Positions 14,916 through 23,520 of a DNA stretch of 32,417 nucleotides are shown here, piece after piece (position 1 is the first letter of the stretch; every line of letters begins with the position of its first letter). The stretch spans positions 19,585-52,001 of the forward strand of contig CAJTOT010000028.1 in assembly GCA_910577935.1 (NCBI GenBank). The letters run 5' to 3'. The position numbers and the translations under genes are program-made. The notes beneath the pieces were generated by a model. That model searched no databases and had not been told where the DNA came from. It saw nothing but the letters and a program-made list of their open reading frames with translations. Source of the DNA: an uncultured Hungatella sp. (GTDB taxonomy: Bacteria > Bacillota > Clostridia > Lachnospirales > Lachnospiraceae).

Positions 14916-16103
14916 ATGTGGATGCATTGGATCTATTTGAAAATGGAAATAAAAAGGGCGTGGAAACGGTTTCCACAGCTCTGTGCGGGGGCAATCACAC
15001 TGCTGGTCATGGCAGGGGTGATTGCCCTTGTGGCTAACCGCATGCTGTACGGAGAGCAGGCGGCAGGGCGGGTGGCCGTGGGTGTTTCTCTCCCGGAGGA
15101 AGACGTTCTGGCAAAGCAGGTGATGAGGATGGTCAGCTCCCTGGAAAGCGTGGGGAGCGTCTGCGATTTTCAGTATATGGACAGGGAGGAATGCCTGAGA
15201 CAGCTGGAGGAAGGGAAGCTATACGCTGTTTTGGATATACCGGAAGGGTTTGTGGAGGACATTATAAACGGCGTCAACACGCCGGTGAAGATATGGATGA
15301 GGGAGAAGGCAGGAGTGGAGGGCGCTCTGTTCCGCGAGCTGACGGATGCGGGGGCCCTGACCCTGAGCGCCAGCCAGGCCGGAATCTACGCGGGCAACGA
15401 ACTGTACGGCGGGCTGGGAATCCAGGATGCCATCAGGAGCCTTGAGGCGGACCTGAATCAGAGGTATATGGATTACAGCCTGGGCCGGGGCGGGTACTTC
15501 AGGCACATGAAGGTACAGGCCACAGAAGATGTGACTGCGGCTGAGTTTTACGCGGTCAGCATGTATGTGCTCTTTTTGTTCCTCGCGGCTATTCCTGTGT
15601 CCGGATATCTCATGCCCGAGAGCCGTGTCATGAGACAGAAGCTGAAGATATGGGGAATCGGGCCGGGATATCAGACAGCTGCCAGGACGGCGGCGATGGC
15701 CACCCTTATACTGGCGGCAGGAAGCCTTGTCCCGGCGGCCGGCCTTTTGGCAGGGCAGTTGGAGGCTGGATGGCTTCTGGCGGCGGTGTGGGTCCTGTCC
15801 TGTGTGACTGCGGCCTCCCTGGCGGTTCTTCTGTATCAGCTGGCGGGAAGCCTTCTGGGCGGGGTTATGCTGCTGTTCTTTATGGCTGCAGGGCAGCACT
15901 TTCTGGCGGGCGGATTTCTGCCTCCGGTGTTCCTGCCGGGGACCGTTCAGAGAATCGGCGCGTGGCTCCCGTCCGGAATTCTCATGGACACTGTAAAAAT
16001 GGCTGTGACCGGTGAGTGGGACTGGCGGCGCGCAGGGCTTTGTGCGGCTCTTGCGGCGGGCGCCTGGCTTCTGGGAACGGCGGCGGAGGTGAAGAGACGG
16101 TGA
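14916..16103 (+). CDS. ABC-2-type permease, first of a pair
   Basis: 395-residue membrane protein. An N-terminal helix (FPQLCAGAITLLVMAGVIALVA) is followed by a large extracytoplasmic domain of about 170 residues (VAVGVSLPEEDVLAKQVMRMV and onwards). Five or so C-terminal helices follow from FYAVSMYVLFLFLAAIPVSGYL to the end. This topology matches the ABC-2/YhgE-like exporters. The ribosome site is weak, so the start could be a few codons later. It begins 10 bases after the zinc-ribbon gene, and its stop overlaps the next start (GTGA). Confidence 0.85.
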   Translation: MWMHWIYLKMEIKRAWKRFPQLCAGAITLLVMAGVIALVANRMLYGEQAAGRVAVGVSLPEEDVLAKQVMRMVSSLESVGSVCDFQYMDREECLRQLEEGKLYAVLDIPEGFVEDIINGVNTPVKIWMREKAGVEGALFRELTDAGALTLSASQAGIYAGNELYGGLGIQDAIRSLEADLNQRYMDYSLGRGGYFRHMKVQATEDVTAAEFYAVSMYVLFLFLAAIPVSGYLMPESRVMRQKLKIWGIGPGYQTAARTAAMATLILAAGSLVPAAGLLAGQLEAGWLLAAVWVLSCVTAASLAVLLYQLAGSLLGGVMLLFFMAAGQHFLAGGFLPPVFLPGTVQRIGAWLPSGILMDTVKMAVTGEWDWRRAGLCAALAAGAWLLGTAAEVKRR

Positions 16104-17284
16104 GACAGGTAACAATCTGGTTTTGGCTCTCCTGCAAGCGGTGCCTGAAAAGGCTGCCGTTTATCCTGATTCTTCTGGTTCTTCCCGCGGCGTCCTATTT
16201 TCTAAGGGAGGTCGAGAAGGAAGAGGGGCAGGAAGTGGGGATTGCGGTTTATGCGGGGGGAGAGGAAGCCCTGGACGAGAAGTCAGACAGGGGGGCGCAG
16301 GAAGGCAGAGGCGCAGGAGAGGGCAGGAAGGCCGGAGGACCGCAGGCGGAAAGGCCGTTGGAACAGCTGCTGGCGGAGGAGTTGACAGAGAGGGAGGACG
16401 GGGGGCTGTTTTGCTTCTATCTGTGCGGCAGTGAGGAGCAGGTGAAGGAGGAGGTGGCCTCCGGGCGGGCGGAGTGCGGGTATGTTATTTCCGGGGACTT
16501 AAGGCGGAAACTGGACGAGAAGGATTACAGGCGGTGCATCCGGGTGTACTCCGCCCCGTCCACGGTTCTGGCATCCCTTTCCACGGAGGTGGTATCGGCG
16601 GCTCTGGTGAAACTGTATGATAGGGAGATTTTTCTGGATTATATTGTGGAGTCTGAGGAGGTGAGATATGCCGTGAACCGGCTGGGGGCATCGATAGATG
16701 ATTCCGGGGCGGAGGAAATCCTGAGAAGCCAGGCGGGAGCGCTCTATGACAAATGGATGGGAAACGGGAGTACTTTCCGGTTTGAGTACGGTTACAGAAG
16801 CGGCCGGGGGCAGATTCAGGAGAAAGACCCTGCGCCCCGGGTATTCCCTGTCAGGGGGATCGTGGCGGTGTATCTGTTTCTGGTAGGGCTGTACAGCGCC
16901 GTTTTGGTGGGGGAAGACCAGGCGAGAGGGCTGTTCCTTCCGCTGTCCCGGCGAAAGCGGAGACTGTGCAGTCTGGCGGCGCTGGCAGCGCCGGTCTTTC
17001 TCGCGGCAGTATCGGCGCTGGCTGCCCTGAAGACAGGAGGCTGTCTCTTGGAGCCCGGCCGGGAGCTGGCGGTGATGGGAGGGTATCTGGCGGCCGTATG
17101 TATCTTTTCCGCGGCGATGAAGCTGGTGTGCAGAAGGCCCCAGGTGCTGTGCTGCGTCATACCCATGCTTTTGGTGGGGAGCCTGGTCTTTACCCCGGTG
17201 TTTCTGGATATCCGGCAGTTCTTTCCGGCTTTGGGATGGGCTGAGAGGCTGTTTCTCCCGTCCTATTATCTGAGAGCCTTCTGA
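16100..17284 (+). CDS. ABC-2-type permease, second of a pair
   Basis: 394-residue paralogue in topology of the preceding permease: one N-terminal helix (LPFILILLVLPAASYFL), a charged extracytoplasmic domain, and about six C-terminal helices. The GTG at 16100 is chosen because it overlaps the previous stop by four bases and has GGAGGT upstream; the longer frame lies inside the preceding gene. Residues about 55-85 form a Gly/Arg/Glu-rich insert (EKSDRGAQEGRGAGEGRKAGG at its core) of low complexity, unusual beside the first permease. The two permeases probably form a heterodimer with the ATPase at 12355. Confidence 0.82.
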   Translation: MRQVTIWFWLSCKRCLKRLPFILILLVLPAASYFLREVEKEEGQEVGIAVYAGGEEALDEKSDRGAQEGRGAGEGRKAGGPQAERPLEQLLAEELTEREDGGLFCFYLCGSEEQVKEEVASGRAECGYVISGDLRRKLDEKDYRRCIRVYSAPSTVLASLSTEVVSAALVKLYDREIFLDYIVESEEVRYAVNRLGASIDDSGAEEILRSQAGALYDKWMGNGSTFRFEYGYRSGRGQIQEKDPAPRVFPVRGIVAVYLFLVGLYSAVLVGEDQARGLFLPLSRRKRRLCSLAALAAPVFLAAVSALAALKTGGCLLEPGRELAVMGGYLAAVCIFSAAMKLVCRRPQVLCCVIPMLLVGSLVFTPVFLDIRQFFPALGWAERLFLPSYYLRAF

Positions 17285-17353
17285 CGGCTTGGAGGCCGGG
17301 GGTGTGTGGGAACGGGGCCTGACCTGTACGGGTCTGCTGGTATTCAGAGTTTA

Positions 17354-17983
17354 TCAGCACCCGAAGTCTGCCAGATCCATCTCAAGACACTTTACTGCCT
17401 GTTCAATGTCCTGGTTTTTCAGGGCCTCCAGCAGCTTTTCGTGGGATTTCATGTCAGTGGAGATGACGGTGGTGTTCCATTTGTCCCAGTAGAATTGGGC
17501 GTAGGCCCGGTTTAAGATGTCCATGGACCGGGCCAGCTCCTGGGAGGCGTAGGAGTTGTTGGCGTAGGAGATGAGTTGGAGATGAAAATCCCGGTTGTGT
17601 TTCCAGTGGGTCCACATATCGTCCTGGGACTGCTGGTCACAGCACAGGCGGTTCAGCCGTGTCAGCCTCTCCAGCTGGGACGGGCCGATGCGGACAAAGC
17701 TCTCTCTGAGACAGCCTGACTCCAGAATCAGGCGGAAGCGGAGGATATCGATGATGTCCTCCCTGGTGAGCCGCACCACCTCGTAGCCGTACCGGGGAAT
17801 GTTCCGAAGGACCCCGGCGCCGCACAGGGAGATCAGCGCCTCCCGCACGGGGGATTTGCTCACCTTGTATTTTTCTACAAGTTCTTTTTCGTTTAAAATC
17901 TGGCCAGGCTTATATTCGTCCTGGATGATCCCGTTGAGAATAGAATTGTACACAATGGTTTTTAAGGATTCGGTCTGTTTCAT
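17354..17983 (-). CDS. GntR-family regulator with FCD domain
   Basis: 209-residue transcription factor. The winged helix occupies about residues 5-70 (LVEKYKVSKSPVREALISLCGAGVLRNIPRYGYEVVRLT), with the GntR recognition helix SKSPVREAL. The FCD ligand domain follows, all-helical, with likely metal/ligand residues in FRLILESGCLRESFV, NRDFHLQLISYANN and ESL-type helices. FadR-subfamily members bind small organic acids. The ATG overlaps the end of the metallophosphoesterase gene (ATGA), so the two form one operon. It may control its own operon and the divergent cysteine-desulfidase-family gene (inference). Confidence 0.93.
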   Translation of the reverse strand: MKQTESLKTIVYNSILNGIIQDEYKPGQILNEKELVEKYKVSKSPVREALISLCGAGVLRNIPRYGYEVVRLTREDIIDILRFRLILESGCLRESFVRIGPSQLERLTRLNRLCCDQQSQDDMWTHWKHNRDFHLQLISYANNSYASQELARSMDILNRAYAQFYWDKWNTTVISTDMKSHEKLLEALKNQDIEQAVKCLEMDLADFGC

Positions 17984-18795
17984 GGCAGGCCTCTTTCCCG
18001 GAGGGCAGGGGGACAGGCAAGGGTGATGACCACCAGCTCCGGCGGATTCAGCACCCGCACGAAAAAGTGGTTGCCCAGCCCCCGGCTGACGATGAGATGC
18101 CGTCCGTCTTCGTGAAAATGGCCGCCGTCATATCTGGGGAAGAAGGTCAGGTCAGGAGACAGAAGGCCCCCCAGCCCCGGAATCCTGATGATTCCCCCGT
18201 GGATATGTCCGGACAGGGTCAAATCGGCGCCCCAGTCACGACAGGCAGGATAATACAGGGGATTGTGGGACAGGAGAACGCTGTAACAGCTCTCGTCCGG
18301 CCTGCCCAGGGAGCTGCGGGTGTCGGCGGCGGTGAAGCGGATATTCCCGGCATAGTCGTCCCGCGCAGGGTCCTTGTAGTATCTCATAGGCATCACCAGT
18401 CCGTAGAGTTTTATGAACGCTCCTCTCCGGGAGACGGTATGCCGGCGGTTTTCCAGGACCGTGACACCCAGACCTTCCAGGGTGTTGAGAAGACGGCGGT
18501 ATGCGGGGGGCTTCAGCCCCTGCTCGTGATTGCCTGGGGTATAGTAGACAGGGTAGCGCTTTAAAAGCCTGCGGCAGAGGTCTGTCAGGCTTGAGACAGA
18601 GTTCCTGTCGTGGTCTGCCATGTCCCCGGTCATGGCTATGAGGTGGGGGCTGGCCTGGTGTATCTTCTGTATGAGAAGCTTATTGCCGTCCCCGTAGACA
18701 GCCCCGTGGAGATCCGACAGATGGACGATGCGGAAGCCGTCGAACTCCCGGGGAAGACGGCAGGAGGTGATGGTATAATTGACTGTGCGAAACAA
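17980..18795 (-). CDS. Metallophosphoesterase (YkuE-like)
   Basis: 271 residues. All calcineurin-type metal ligands are visible: HLSDLHG near the N-terminus, MTGDMADHD, TPGNHE, LLSHNP and LSGHIHGG. The protein is probably cytoplasmic or membrane-associated; no cleavable signal is seen. Its start codon is TTG (18793-18795), supported by AAAGGAA eight bases upstream and by the fit of FRTVNYTI to family N-termini. It precedes and overlaps the GntR gene. The substrate is unknown; homologues act on phospholipid-type phosphodiesters or UDP-sugar lipids. Confidence 0.92.
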   Translation of the reverse strand: MFRTVNYTITSCRLPREFDGFRIVHLSDLHGAVYGDGNKLLIQKIHQASPHLIAMTGDMADHDRNSVSSLTDLCRRLLKRYPVYYTPGNHEQGLKPPAYRRLLNTLEGLGVTVLENRRHTVSRRGAFIKLYGLVMPMRYYKDPARDDYAGNIRFTAADTRSSLGRPDESCYSVLLSHNPLYYPACRDWGADLTLSGHIHGGIIRIPGLGGLLSPDLTFFPRYDGGHFHEDGRHLIVSRGLGNHFFVRVLNPPELVVITLACPPALRERGLP

Positions 18796-18856
18796 AATCG
18801 GTTCCTTTCCGGGCGCGAAAGCCCTGTGAGTGATTGAAATGTGCCCAGATTTTTTT

Positions 18857-18885
18857 ATTATAAATCAAAAATCAGGGGAAAACAA
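18857..18885 (-). promoter_or_regulatory. Promoter of the phosphoesterase-gntR operon
   Basis: On the minus strand, TTGTTT (18880-18885), 17 bases and a consensus TATAAT (18857-18862). It fires away from the promoter at 18916, with about 30 bases between the two. Confidence 0.65.
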
Positions 18886-18915
18886 TCAAAAACGCAGAAA
18901 ATAATACCAGACATA

Positions 18916-18944
18916 TGGACAATTAATAATATTATTGATATGAT
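18916..18944 (+). promoter_or_regulatory. Promoter of the cysteine-desulfidase-family gene with palindrome
   Basis: TGGACA (18916-18921), 17 bases and TATGAT (18939-18944). The spacer contains the perfect palindrome AATAATATTATT (18925-18936), a plausible operator, possibly for the GntR protein encoded next door. Confidence 0.55.
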
Positions 18945-19000
18945 TAGAGGTATAGGAAAACGTAGCCTTATCAGAGCAAGCCTTACAGAGGAGAGAGAAG

Positions 19001-20284
19001 ATGGAAAGAGAACTGTACGATAATTACTGTCGGATTCTGGAAGCGGAGCTGGTTCCGGCCCTGGGATGCACGGAGCCCATCGCCATCGCCTACGCGGCGG
19101 CCAAGGCGAGGGAGGTCATGGGGGTGTTTCCGGAGGGAGTGGAGATGAGCTGCAGCGGCAACATCATCAAGAACGTGAAGGGGGTGACCGTGCCGAACTC
19201 CGGGGGCATGAAGGGCATCGACGTGGCGGCGACCCTGGGAGTGGTAGGCGGGGACGCCGACAGCCAGCTGGAGGTGCTGGAGAAGGTGACCCGCGAGGAC
19301 ATTGACAGAACAAAGGAATTGGTAAAACAGGGTTTTTGCACCTGCAGCCTGGCGGAGGACGTGGAGAATCTCTATATCGTGGCCAGGGTGTGGGGCCAGG
19401 GGCATACCGCGGAGGTGACGATTATCAACCGCCACACCTACATTACCAGGATCGTGAAAGACGGCCGGGCGATCTTTGAGAGATCTCTGGGGCTGGAGGG
19501 AGAGAAGGCGGCGGTGGACAGATCCCGGCTGAATGTGAGAGACATCCTCCGGTTTGCCGATGAGGTGGACATTGAGGATGTGAGGAGCGTGCTGGAGCGC
19601 CAGGTGAAATACAACACCGCTATCGCGGAGGCAGGGTTGAGCAAAAGCTACGGGGCTCAGGTGGGGCGGACGCTGCTGCAGTATTTCGGGTCGGATGTGA
19701 AGGTGCGGGCGAGAGCCAAGGCGGCAGCAGGTTCTGATGCCAGGATGTCCGGCTGTTCCATGCCCGTGGTCATCAACTCCGGCAGCGGAAACCAGGGAAT
19801 GACCGTGTCCCTCCCGGTAATCGAGTATGCCAGGGAGCTGAACTTAAGCCAGGAGGCGCTGTACCGCGCTCTGGTGGTCAGCAACCTCATCGCCATCCAC
19901 CAGAAAAAGTACATAGGCAGCCTCTCCGCCTACTGCGGAGCCGTGAGCGCCGCCTGCGGGGCGGGCGCCGCCATCACCTACATGACAGGGGGAACCTACG
20001 AGGAGGTGTCCCGAACCATCGTCAACACCATCGCCAACGTGGGCGGCATCGTCTGCGACGGGGCAAAGTCTTCCTGCGCGGCAAAGATCGCCTCAGCCGT
20101 GGACGCGGCTCTTCTGGCCCACTACATGGGCATGGTGCACAGATGCTTCCAGCCGGGAGAAGGGATTGTTGAGGAGGATGTGGAGAAGACCATAAAGAAC
20201 ATGGGGTACATAGGGCGCGTGGGCATGAAGAAGACCGACACAGAGATTCTGAATATTATGATCGACAAGGTGAACGTGGAGTAG
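19001..20284 (+). CDS. L-cysteine desulfidase / serine dehydratase alpha family (UPF0597)
   Basis: 427-residue cytoplasmic [4Fe-4S] enzyme of the CyuA/YhaM family, expected to split cysteine to pyruvate, ammonia and sulfide. The diagnostic N-terminus ALGCTEPIAIAYAAAKAR carries the first conserved Cys. Other blocks are CSGNIIKNVKGVTVPNSGG, the MSGCSMPVVINSGSGNQGM stretch, SAYCGAVSAACGAGAAITY and GIVCDGAKSSCAAK, which holds the remaining likely cluster ligands. GAGGAGAG precedes the ATG. It stands alone between a divergent promoter and a convergent hairpin. The reaction is inferred from family studies; the oxygen-labile cluster fits an anaerobe. Confidence 0.92.
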   Translation: MERELYDNYCRILEAELVPALGCTEPIAIAYAAAKAREVMGVFPEGVEMSCSGNIIKNVKGVTVPNSGGMKGIDVAATLGVVGGDADSQLEVLEKVTREDIDRTKELVKQGFCTCSLAEDVENLYIVARVWGQGHTAEVTIINRHTYITRIVKDGRAIFERSLGLEGEKAAVDRSRLNVRDILRFADEVDIEDVRSVLERQVKYNTAIAEAGLSKSYGAQVGRTLLQYFGSDVKVRARAKAAAGSDARMSGCSMPVVINSGSGNQGMTVSLPVIEYARELNLSQEALYRALVVSNLIAIHQKKYIGSLSAYCGAVSAACGAGAAITYMTGGTYEEVSRTIVNTIANVGGIVCDGAKSSCAAKIASAVDAALLAHYMGMVHRCFQPGEGIVEEDVEKTIKNMGYIGRVGMKKTDTEILNIMIDKVNVE

Positions 20285-20296
20285 CTCAGAGACAGG

Positions 20297-20338
20297 GACA
20301 GACGCCTGATGCCGGGATAGCGGCATCAGGCGTCTGTC
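20297..20338. terminator. 17-bp perfect hairpin between convergent genes
   Basis: Bases 20297-20313 pair perfectly with 20322-20338 around an 8-base loop. No T tract follows on either strand. It lies 13 bases after the rightward stop and 16 bases beyond the end of the leftward chemoreceptor gene, so it could serve both as a transcription block and as protection for mRNA 3' ends. Confidence 0.65.
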
Positions 20339-20353
20339 TGTGTATGTATGTGG

Positions 20354-21295
20354 CTAGCCATTCTCGACATCTCTGATAATAGGAGGGATCTGGGCCATCA
20401 TGTTGTCGATATCCTCGAACATGGCGCTCTTGGTAGTGCCCAGGCGGGCGGCGCGCTTGATGTGCTTTACCACCTCCTGGTACTGGAGCTTGATGTCATC
20501 AAAGAACTGGCAGATGCTCTGCAGGCCCATCTGGGAGTCCTGAATCACGTTGGAAATCTGCTCCTGCACGCTTCCGGCTCCCTCGGCGGCGGTGGTAATC
20601 TTGTTAAAGCTCTCATAGGTGCCGTTGACAGTGTCCACGCTCTGGCCCAGGGCCTGCTGGGAGGCCAGAATCCGGTCGTTGAGCTGGCTGGTGCCGTCTT
20701 TCACGTCGTGGATGCCGGTGTCCACCTCGCTGGCAAGGTCTTTAATCTCGTTGGCAAGTTCTTTAACCTTTGCCGCCACCACCGAAAAGCCACGGCCCTC
20801 TGCTCCGGCTCTGGCGGCCTCGATGGAGGCGTTGATGGCCAGAATATTGGTCTGGTCGGCGATAGACACAATTTTCTCCATGCACTGTTGGATGCTGTTT
20901 ACGGCGGACTGGAGCTGCTCGAAAGTCTGTTCCATCTCACTGTAGGAGCGCTCTACCCGCACGGAAGTCTCCCTGAGCTCTTCCACTTTGTTCTTGGCCT
21001 CGGACACGCTCTGTCCGATATCCTCCCGCACCTGGGCGAACTGCCCGGCAGCGTCGTTGATATTGGAGAAGGACTGTCCGAAATCCTGGAGTTTATCCTG
21101 AAAATGGTCCGCTTTTTTCAGGACTCCTGAGAAGGAACTTTCCACCATACTCAGCTCAAACAAAGATTCCACTTCCTTGTGGATAAGGTTTTTCTTATAT
21201 TCGTCCAGGCTGTCGATGACATAGAGCACCGGATAAAGGCTTTTTGGCTCCTGGGCCGTATGTCCGGCCTTTTTATTCTTTTTTGAAAATAACAT
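20354..21295 (-). CDS. Soluble methyl-accepting chemotaxis-type signalling protein
   Basis: 313 residues, no membrane segment and no recognisable sensor domain of its own. The central coiled coil has the near-invariant chemoreceptor tip VSIADQTNILAINASIEAAR followed by AGAEGRGFSVVAAKVKELANE, which contacts CheA and CheW. The first 60 residues are charged and probably bind a partner. It is last in a leftward cassette with a FIST-domain protein and a hemerythrin-like protein, and has AGGAGGAG before its ATG. Signal input likely comes from those partners in trans. Confidence 0.94.
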   Translation of the reverse strand: MLFSKKNKKAGHTAQEPKSLYPVLYVIDSLDEYKKNLIHKEVESLFELSMVESSFSGVLKKADHFQDKLQDFGQSFSNINDAAGQFAQVREDIGQSVSEAKNKVEELRETSVRVERSYSEMEQTFEQLQSAVNSIQQCMEKIVSIADQTNILAINASIEAARAGAEGRGFSVVAAKVKELANEIKDLASEVDTGIHDVKDGTSQLNDRILASQQALGQSVDTVNGTYESFNKITTAAEGAGSVQEQISNVIQDSQMGLQSICQFFDDIKLQYQEVVKHIKRAARLGTTKSAMFEDIDNMMAQIPPIIRDVENG

Positions 21296-21309
21296 CCCGC
21301 TCCTCCTCT

Positions 21310-22365
21310 CTATTCAAACACCACGCAGGTCATAGACTGGTTGACAAATCGGTTATTATAATGTTCGCCGTATCCAACAAGTCCGGCATGGCTGCCCAGG
21401 GTTCCCATATCCTGAAGGTAGGTGTCCATGTAATTGTGCTCGCTGAACAGCTTATACCGGAAGAGACAGTTCACCGAGAAGACAGCCGACCGCCGCGGGA
21501 ATTCCTTGCAGATCTTGGCAATGGTGTTTTGGGTGATGGCCTTGTAGTCTCCCAGCTCCAGCAAGAACAGCACGTCGGAGTCATTGACCTGGCGGAAACA
21601 GGACAGAGAGTTGCCGTTGACCTCTTTGATGGAGATGATGCAGATGTCATCACCGTTGATCTTTCCGAAAGGATTCTGGAAGGTCCTGGTCAGGATTTCC
21701 TGGTCGGTCACATGGAGAATGCTTTCATATACCTGTTTGGCCGGTTGTCCGTTGAGAGAGCCGATCATGTATCTTGCCTTGTCTGTGTCCGAGGCGATAA
21801 AACGGTAATTTTCAAGGGGATGATAGATATTTTCCTTATATGCCTTCACGCGGCCGTTTTCATTTTTTACGATTCCGTAGACCACGGCGTCCTGATAGAT
21901 CCTGCCGTTGGCGGACACCTTGCCGGCATCGCCGGTTCCTCCGATGAGGGAAATCTCCCTCTTCTTTAACGCGCTGTATATGGTGGTCAGCACACAGGCG
22001 TCGTTGCCGGTGCAAAAATCAATACAGACCGTGTCCCTTCCGGAGGCGCCTACCTGCCGCAGGTCTTCTTCCAGCCGGCGGATGTATTTTACAGGCATGA
22101 GGGATACCTGCTCCAGCACGTTGGCTGCCGCCTTGACTCCGTCCGAAAACGCAATGACGCCCACTCCGCGCTCCACAATCCTGGTGTCATAGCTCATCCC
22201 AATGCAGCCGATGCTGGGGACTCCGGGATAAAGGCTCTCCAAAGCCTTCACGTGAGTCTCAAACTGGGCCTCATTAGACAGAAGCATAATAAACTGGGGA
22301 CTGGTAAGCCCGCGGACCGCCTCCGTTAAATCACCTCTCTGGCTCATGCCAAAAAACTGTCTCAT
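21310..22365 (-). CDS. FIST-domain sensor protein
   Basis: 351-residue soluble protein with FIST N and FIST C domains, a predicted small-ligand sensor found with histidine kinases, cyclases and chemoreceptors. Visible marks include IGCIGMSYDTRIVERGVGVIAFSDG, the GTGDAGKVSANGRIYQDAVVYGIV stretch in the N-part, and NPFGKINGDDICIISIKEVNG with VNCLFRYKLFSEHNYMDTYL near the C-terminus. An AGGAGG site precedes the ATG. It lies 14 bases upstream of the chemoreceptor gene, so it is the most likely sensor for it. The ligand is unknown. Confidence 0.9.
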   Translation of the reverse strand: MRQFFGMSQRGDLTEAVRGLTSPQFIMLLSNEAQFETHVKALESLYPGVPSIGCIGMSYDTRIVERGVGVIAFSDGVKAAANVLEQVSLMPVKYIRRLEEDLRQVGASGRDTVCIDFCTGNDACVLTTIYSALKKREISLIGGTGDAGKVSANGRIYQDAVVYGIVKNENGRVKAYKENIYHPLENYRFIASDTDKARYMIGSLNGQPAKQVYESILHVTDQEILTRTFQNPFGKINGDDICIISIKEVNGNSLSCFRQVNDSDVLFLLELGDYKAITQNTIAKICKEFPRRSAVFSVNCLFRYKLFSEHNYMDTYLQDMGTLGSHAGLVGYGEHYNNRFVNQSMTCVVFE

Positions 22366-22434
22366 GCAACATCCTCCTAATTAATTATTTTCCGATTCTT
22401 TGGTGTTTGCGGCAGAAATCTGAGCTGCCTGGGG

Positions 22435-23317
22435 CTATTTCCCCTTCCAGGTGCGGAAACAAAACACAAAGTGTCCCAGCCGCGTGTCGAACAGCAGGCT
22501 GCAGGGATATCCTTTCATAAAATCAGCCCGGAACTCATCTTTGGTCAGCAGGCCGTTTTTAGTCAATTCATAGGTGGTTTCAGAGCGGAACAGTTTGCCC
22601 ATATGATGGAACAGAACCTCAAAAATCTGGAGCGCAGCCGCGTTGACCACATTGCTTCGCTGTGACGGCGCCGCCACCATCACCTGGCCGACTCCCTTGA
22701 GGATCAGCTGTTCCTCCACGCCCAGGAGAATCTGAACCTTTCCGCCGTTATCGATATCATAGTGGAGACGGCAGTAAAAAGCGTTCCCCAGGTTCTCTCC
22801 CTTGTAATCGGCGCTGGCCAGTTTGGACTCTACATGGAATACGTCTTCCATGGTATGGCCCACGGCTTTCTCTATGACGGATATCTTTGATGAAAGATTA
22901 TAGCGCCTGCGGGTGGCGACTTTTCCCACAATCGCCAGGTCTTCGGTGAGAATGTGGCCGGTAAGCCAGCCGGTCATCACACCGATAAAACGTTCTACTG
23001 ACAGAGACGAATAATTGGACAGCTGCAGGTCGTTTCTGAGAGAAACCAGGGTTTTGTCTCTGAAATTATCATGGATCTTTTTGTGCTGCGCGTAGCCCTT
23101 ATAGCGGACAGAGCGCATATACGCTTCTTCTTCAGAGAAATGTTTCATCGTATAGCTTTCAAGATATTTGATTCCCTCTTCGCAGGCGCGCTGAGGCGCC
23201 TGTTCATTTTGCAGCCGGTCCCCTCAGCTTATCTACAATTCGAAAGAGCTTGGCATGAGCCGTATCCACGATTTCAATTCCCATGTTATACTGCTCGTTC
23301 CATACGATACTTTCCAT
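22435..23317 (-). pseudogene. Hemerythrin-like protein gene with a +1 frameshift
   Basis: The gene starts at 23317 with a GGGAGG site and reads MESIVWNEQYNMGIEIVDTAH, a typical bacteriohemerythrin start, but stops at 23204 after 37 residues. The rest continues in another frame from about 23207: NEQAPQRACEEGIKYLESYT, then the ligand blocks MKHFSEEEAYM, AQHKKIHDNF and GHILTEDLAI. Removing one G from the four-G run (C run at 23220-23223 on the plus strand) would join them as KLRDRLQNEQ. After the four-helix domain a C-terminal region of about 140 residues follows that I cannot assign. It may be a true pseudogene, a phase-variable tract or a base error. Confidence 0.78.
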
Positions 23318-23368
23318 GATCTACTGCCTCCCAGGTAGTCATTCATAAAATTAAACTTTCATTTTTAA

Positions 23369-23397
23369 ATTATAAAGCCATTTTCCAAATTTGTCTA
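23369..23397 (-). promoter_or_regulatory. Promoter of the hemerythrin-FIST-chemoreceptor cassette
   Basis: On the minus strand, TAGACA (23392-23397), 17 bases and consensus TATAAT (23369-23374), about 50 bases before the hemerythrin start codon. Confidence 0.75.
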
Positions 23398-23450
23398 TCT
23401 GAACTGTAATAAAAATTAGCCATAAAAATTAGCGGGGAACCTGTAACGGC

Positions 23451-23502
23451 AAAATAAAAACCGGCAGACACCGGAACGGACAAGCCGTCCGGTGTCTGCC
23501 GG
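23451..23502 (-). terminator. Terminator of the hydABC operon
   Basis: A perfect 14-bp stem, 23461-23474 with 23489-23502, carries an inner ACGG/CCGT helix. On the minus strand it is followed by TTTTTATTTT. It lies 19 bases after the hydA stop. Confidence 0.95.
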
Positions 23503-23520
23503 TTATGTGTTGCAGAAAAA

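Noticed and set aside
20348..21130. 260-codon plus-strand frame opposite the chemoreceptor gene
   Set aside because: The opposite strand carries an unmistakable chemoreceptor tip, and this frame has no ribosome site.
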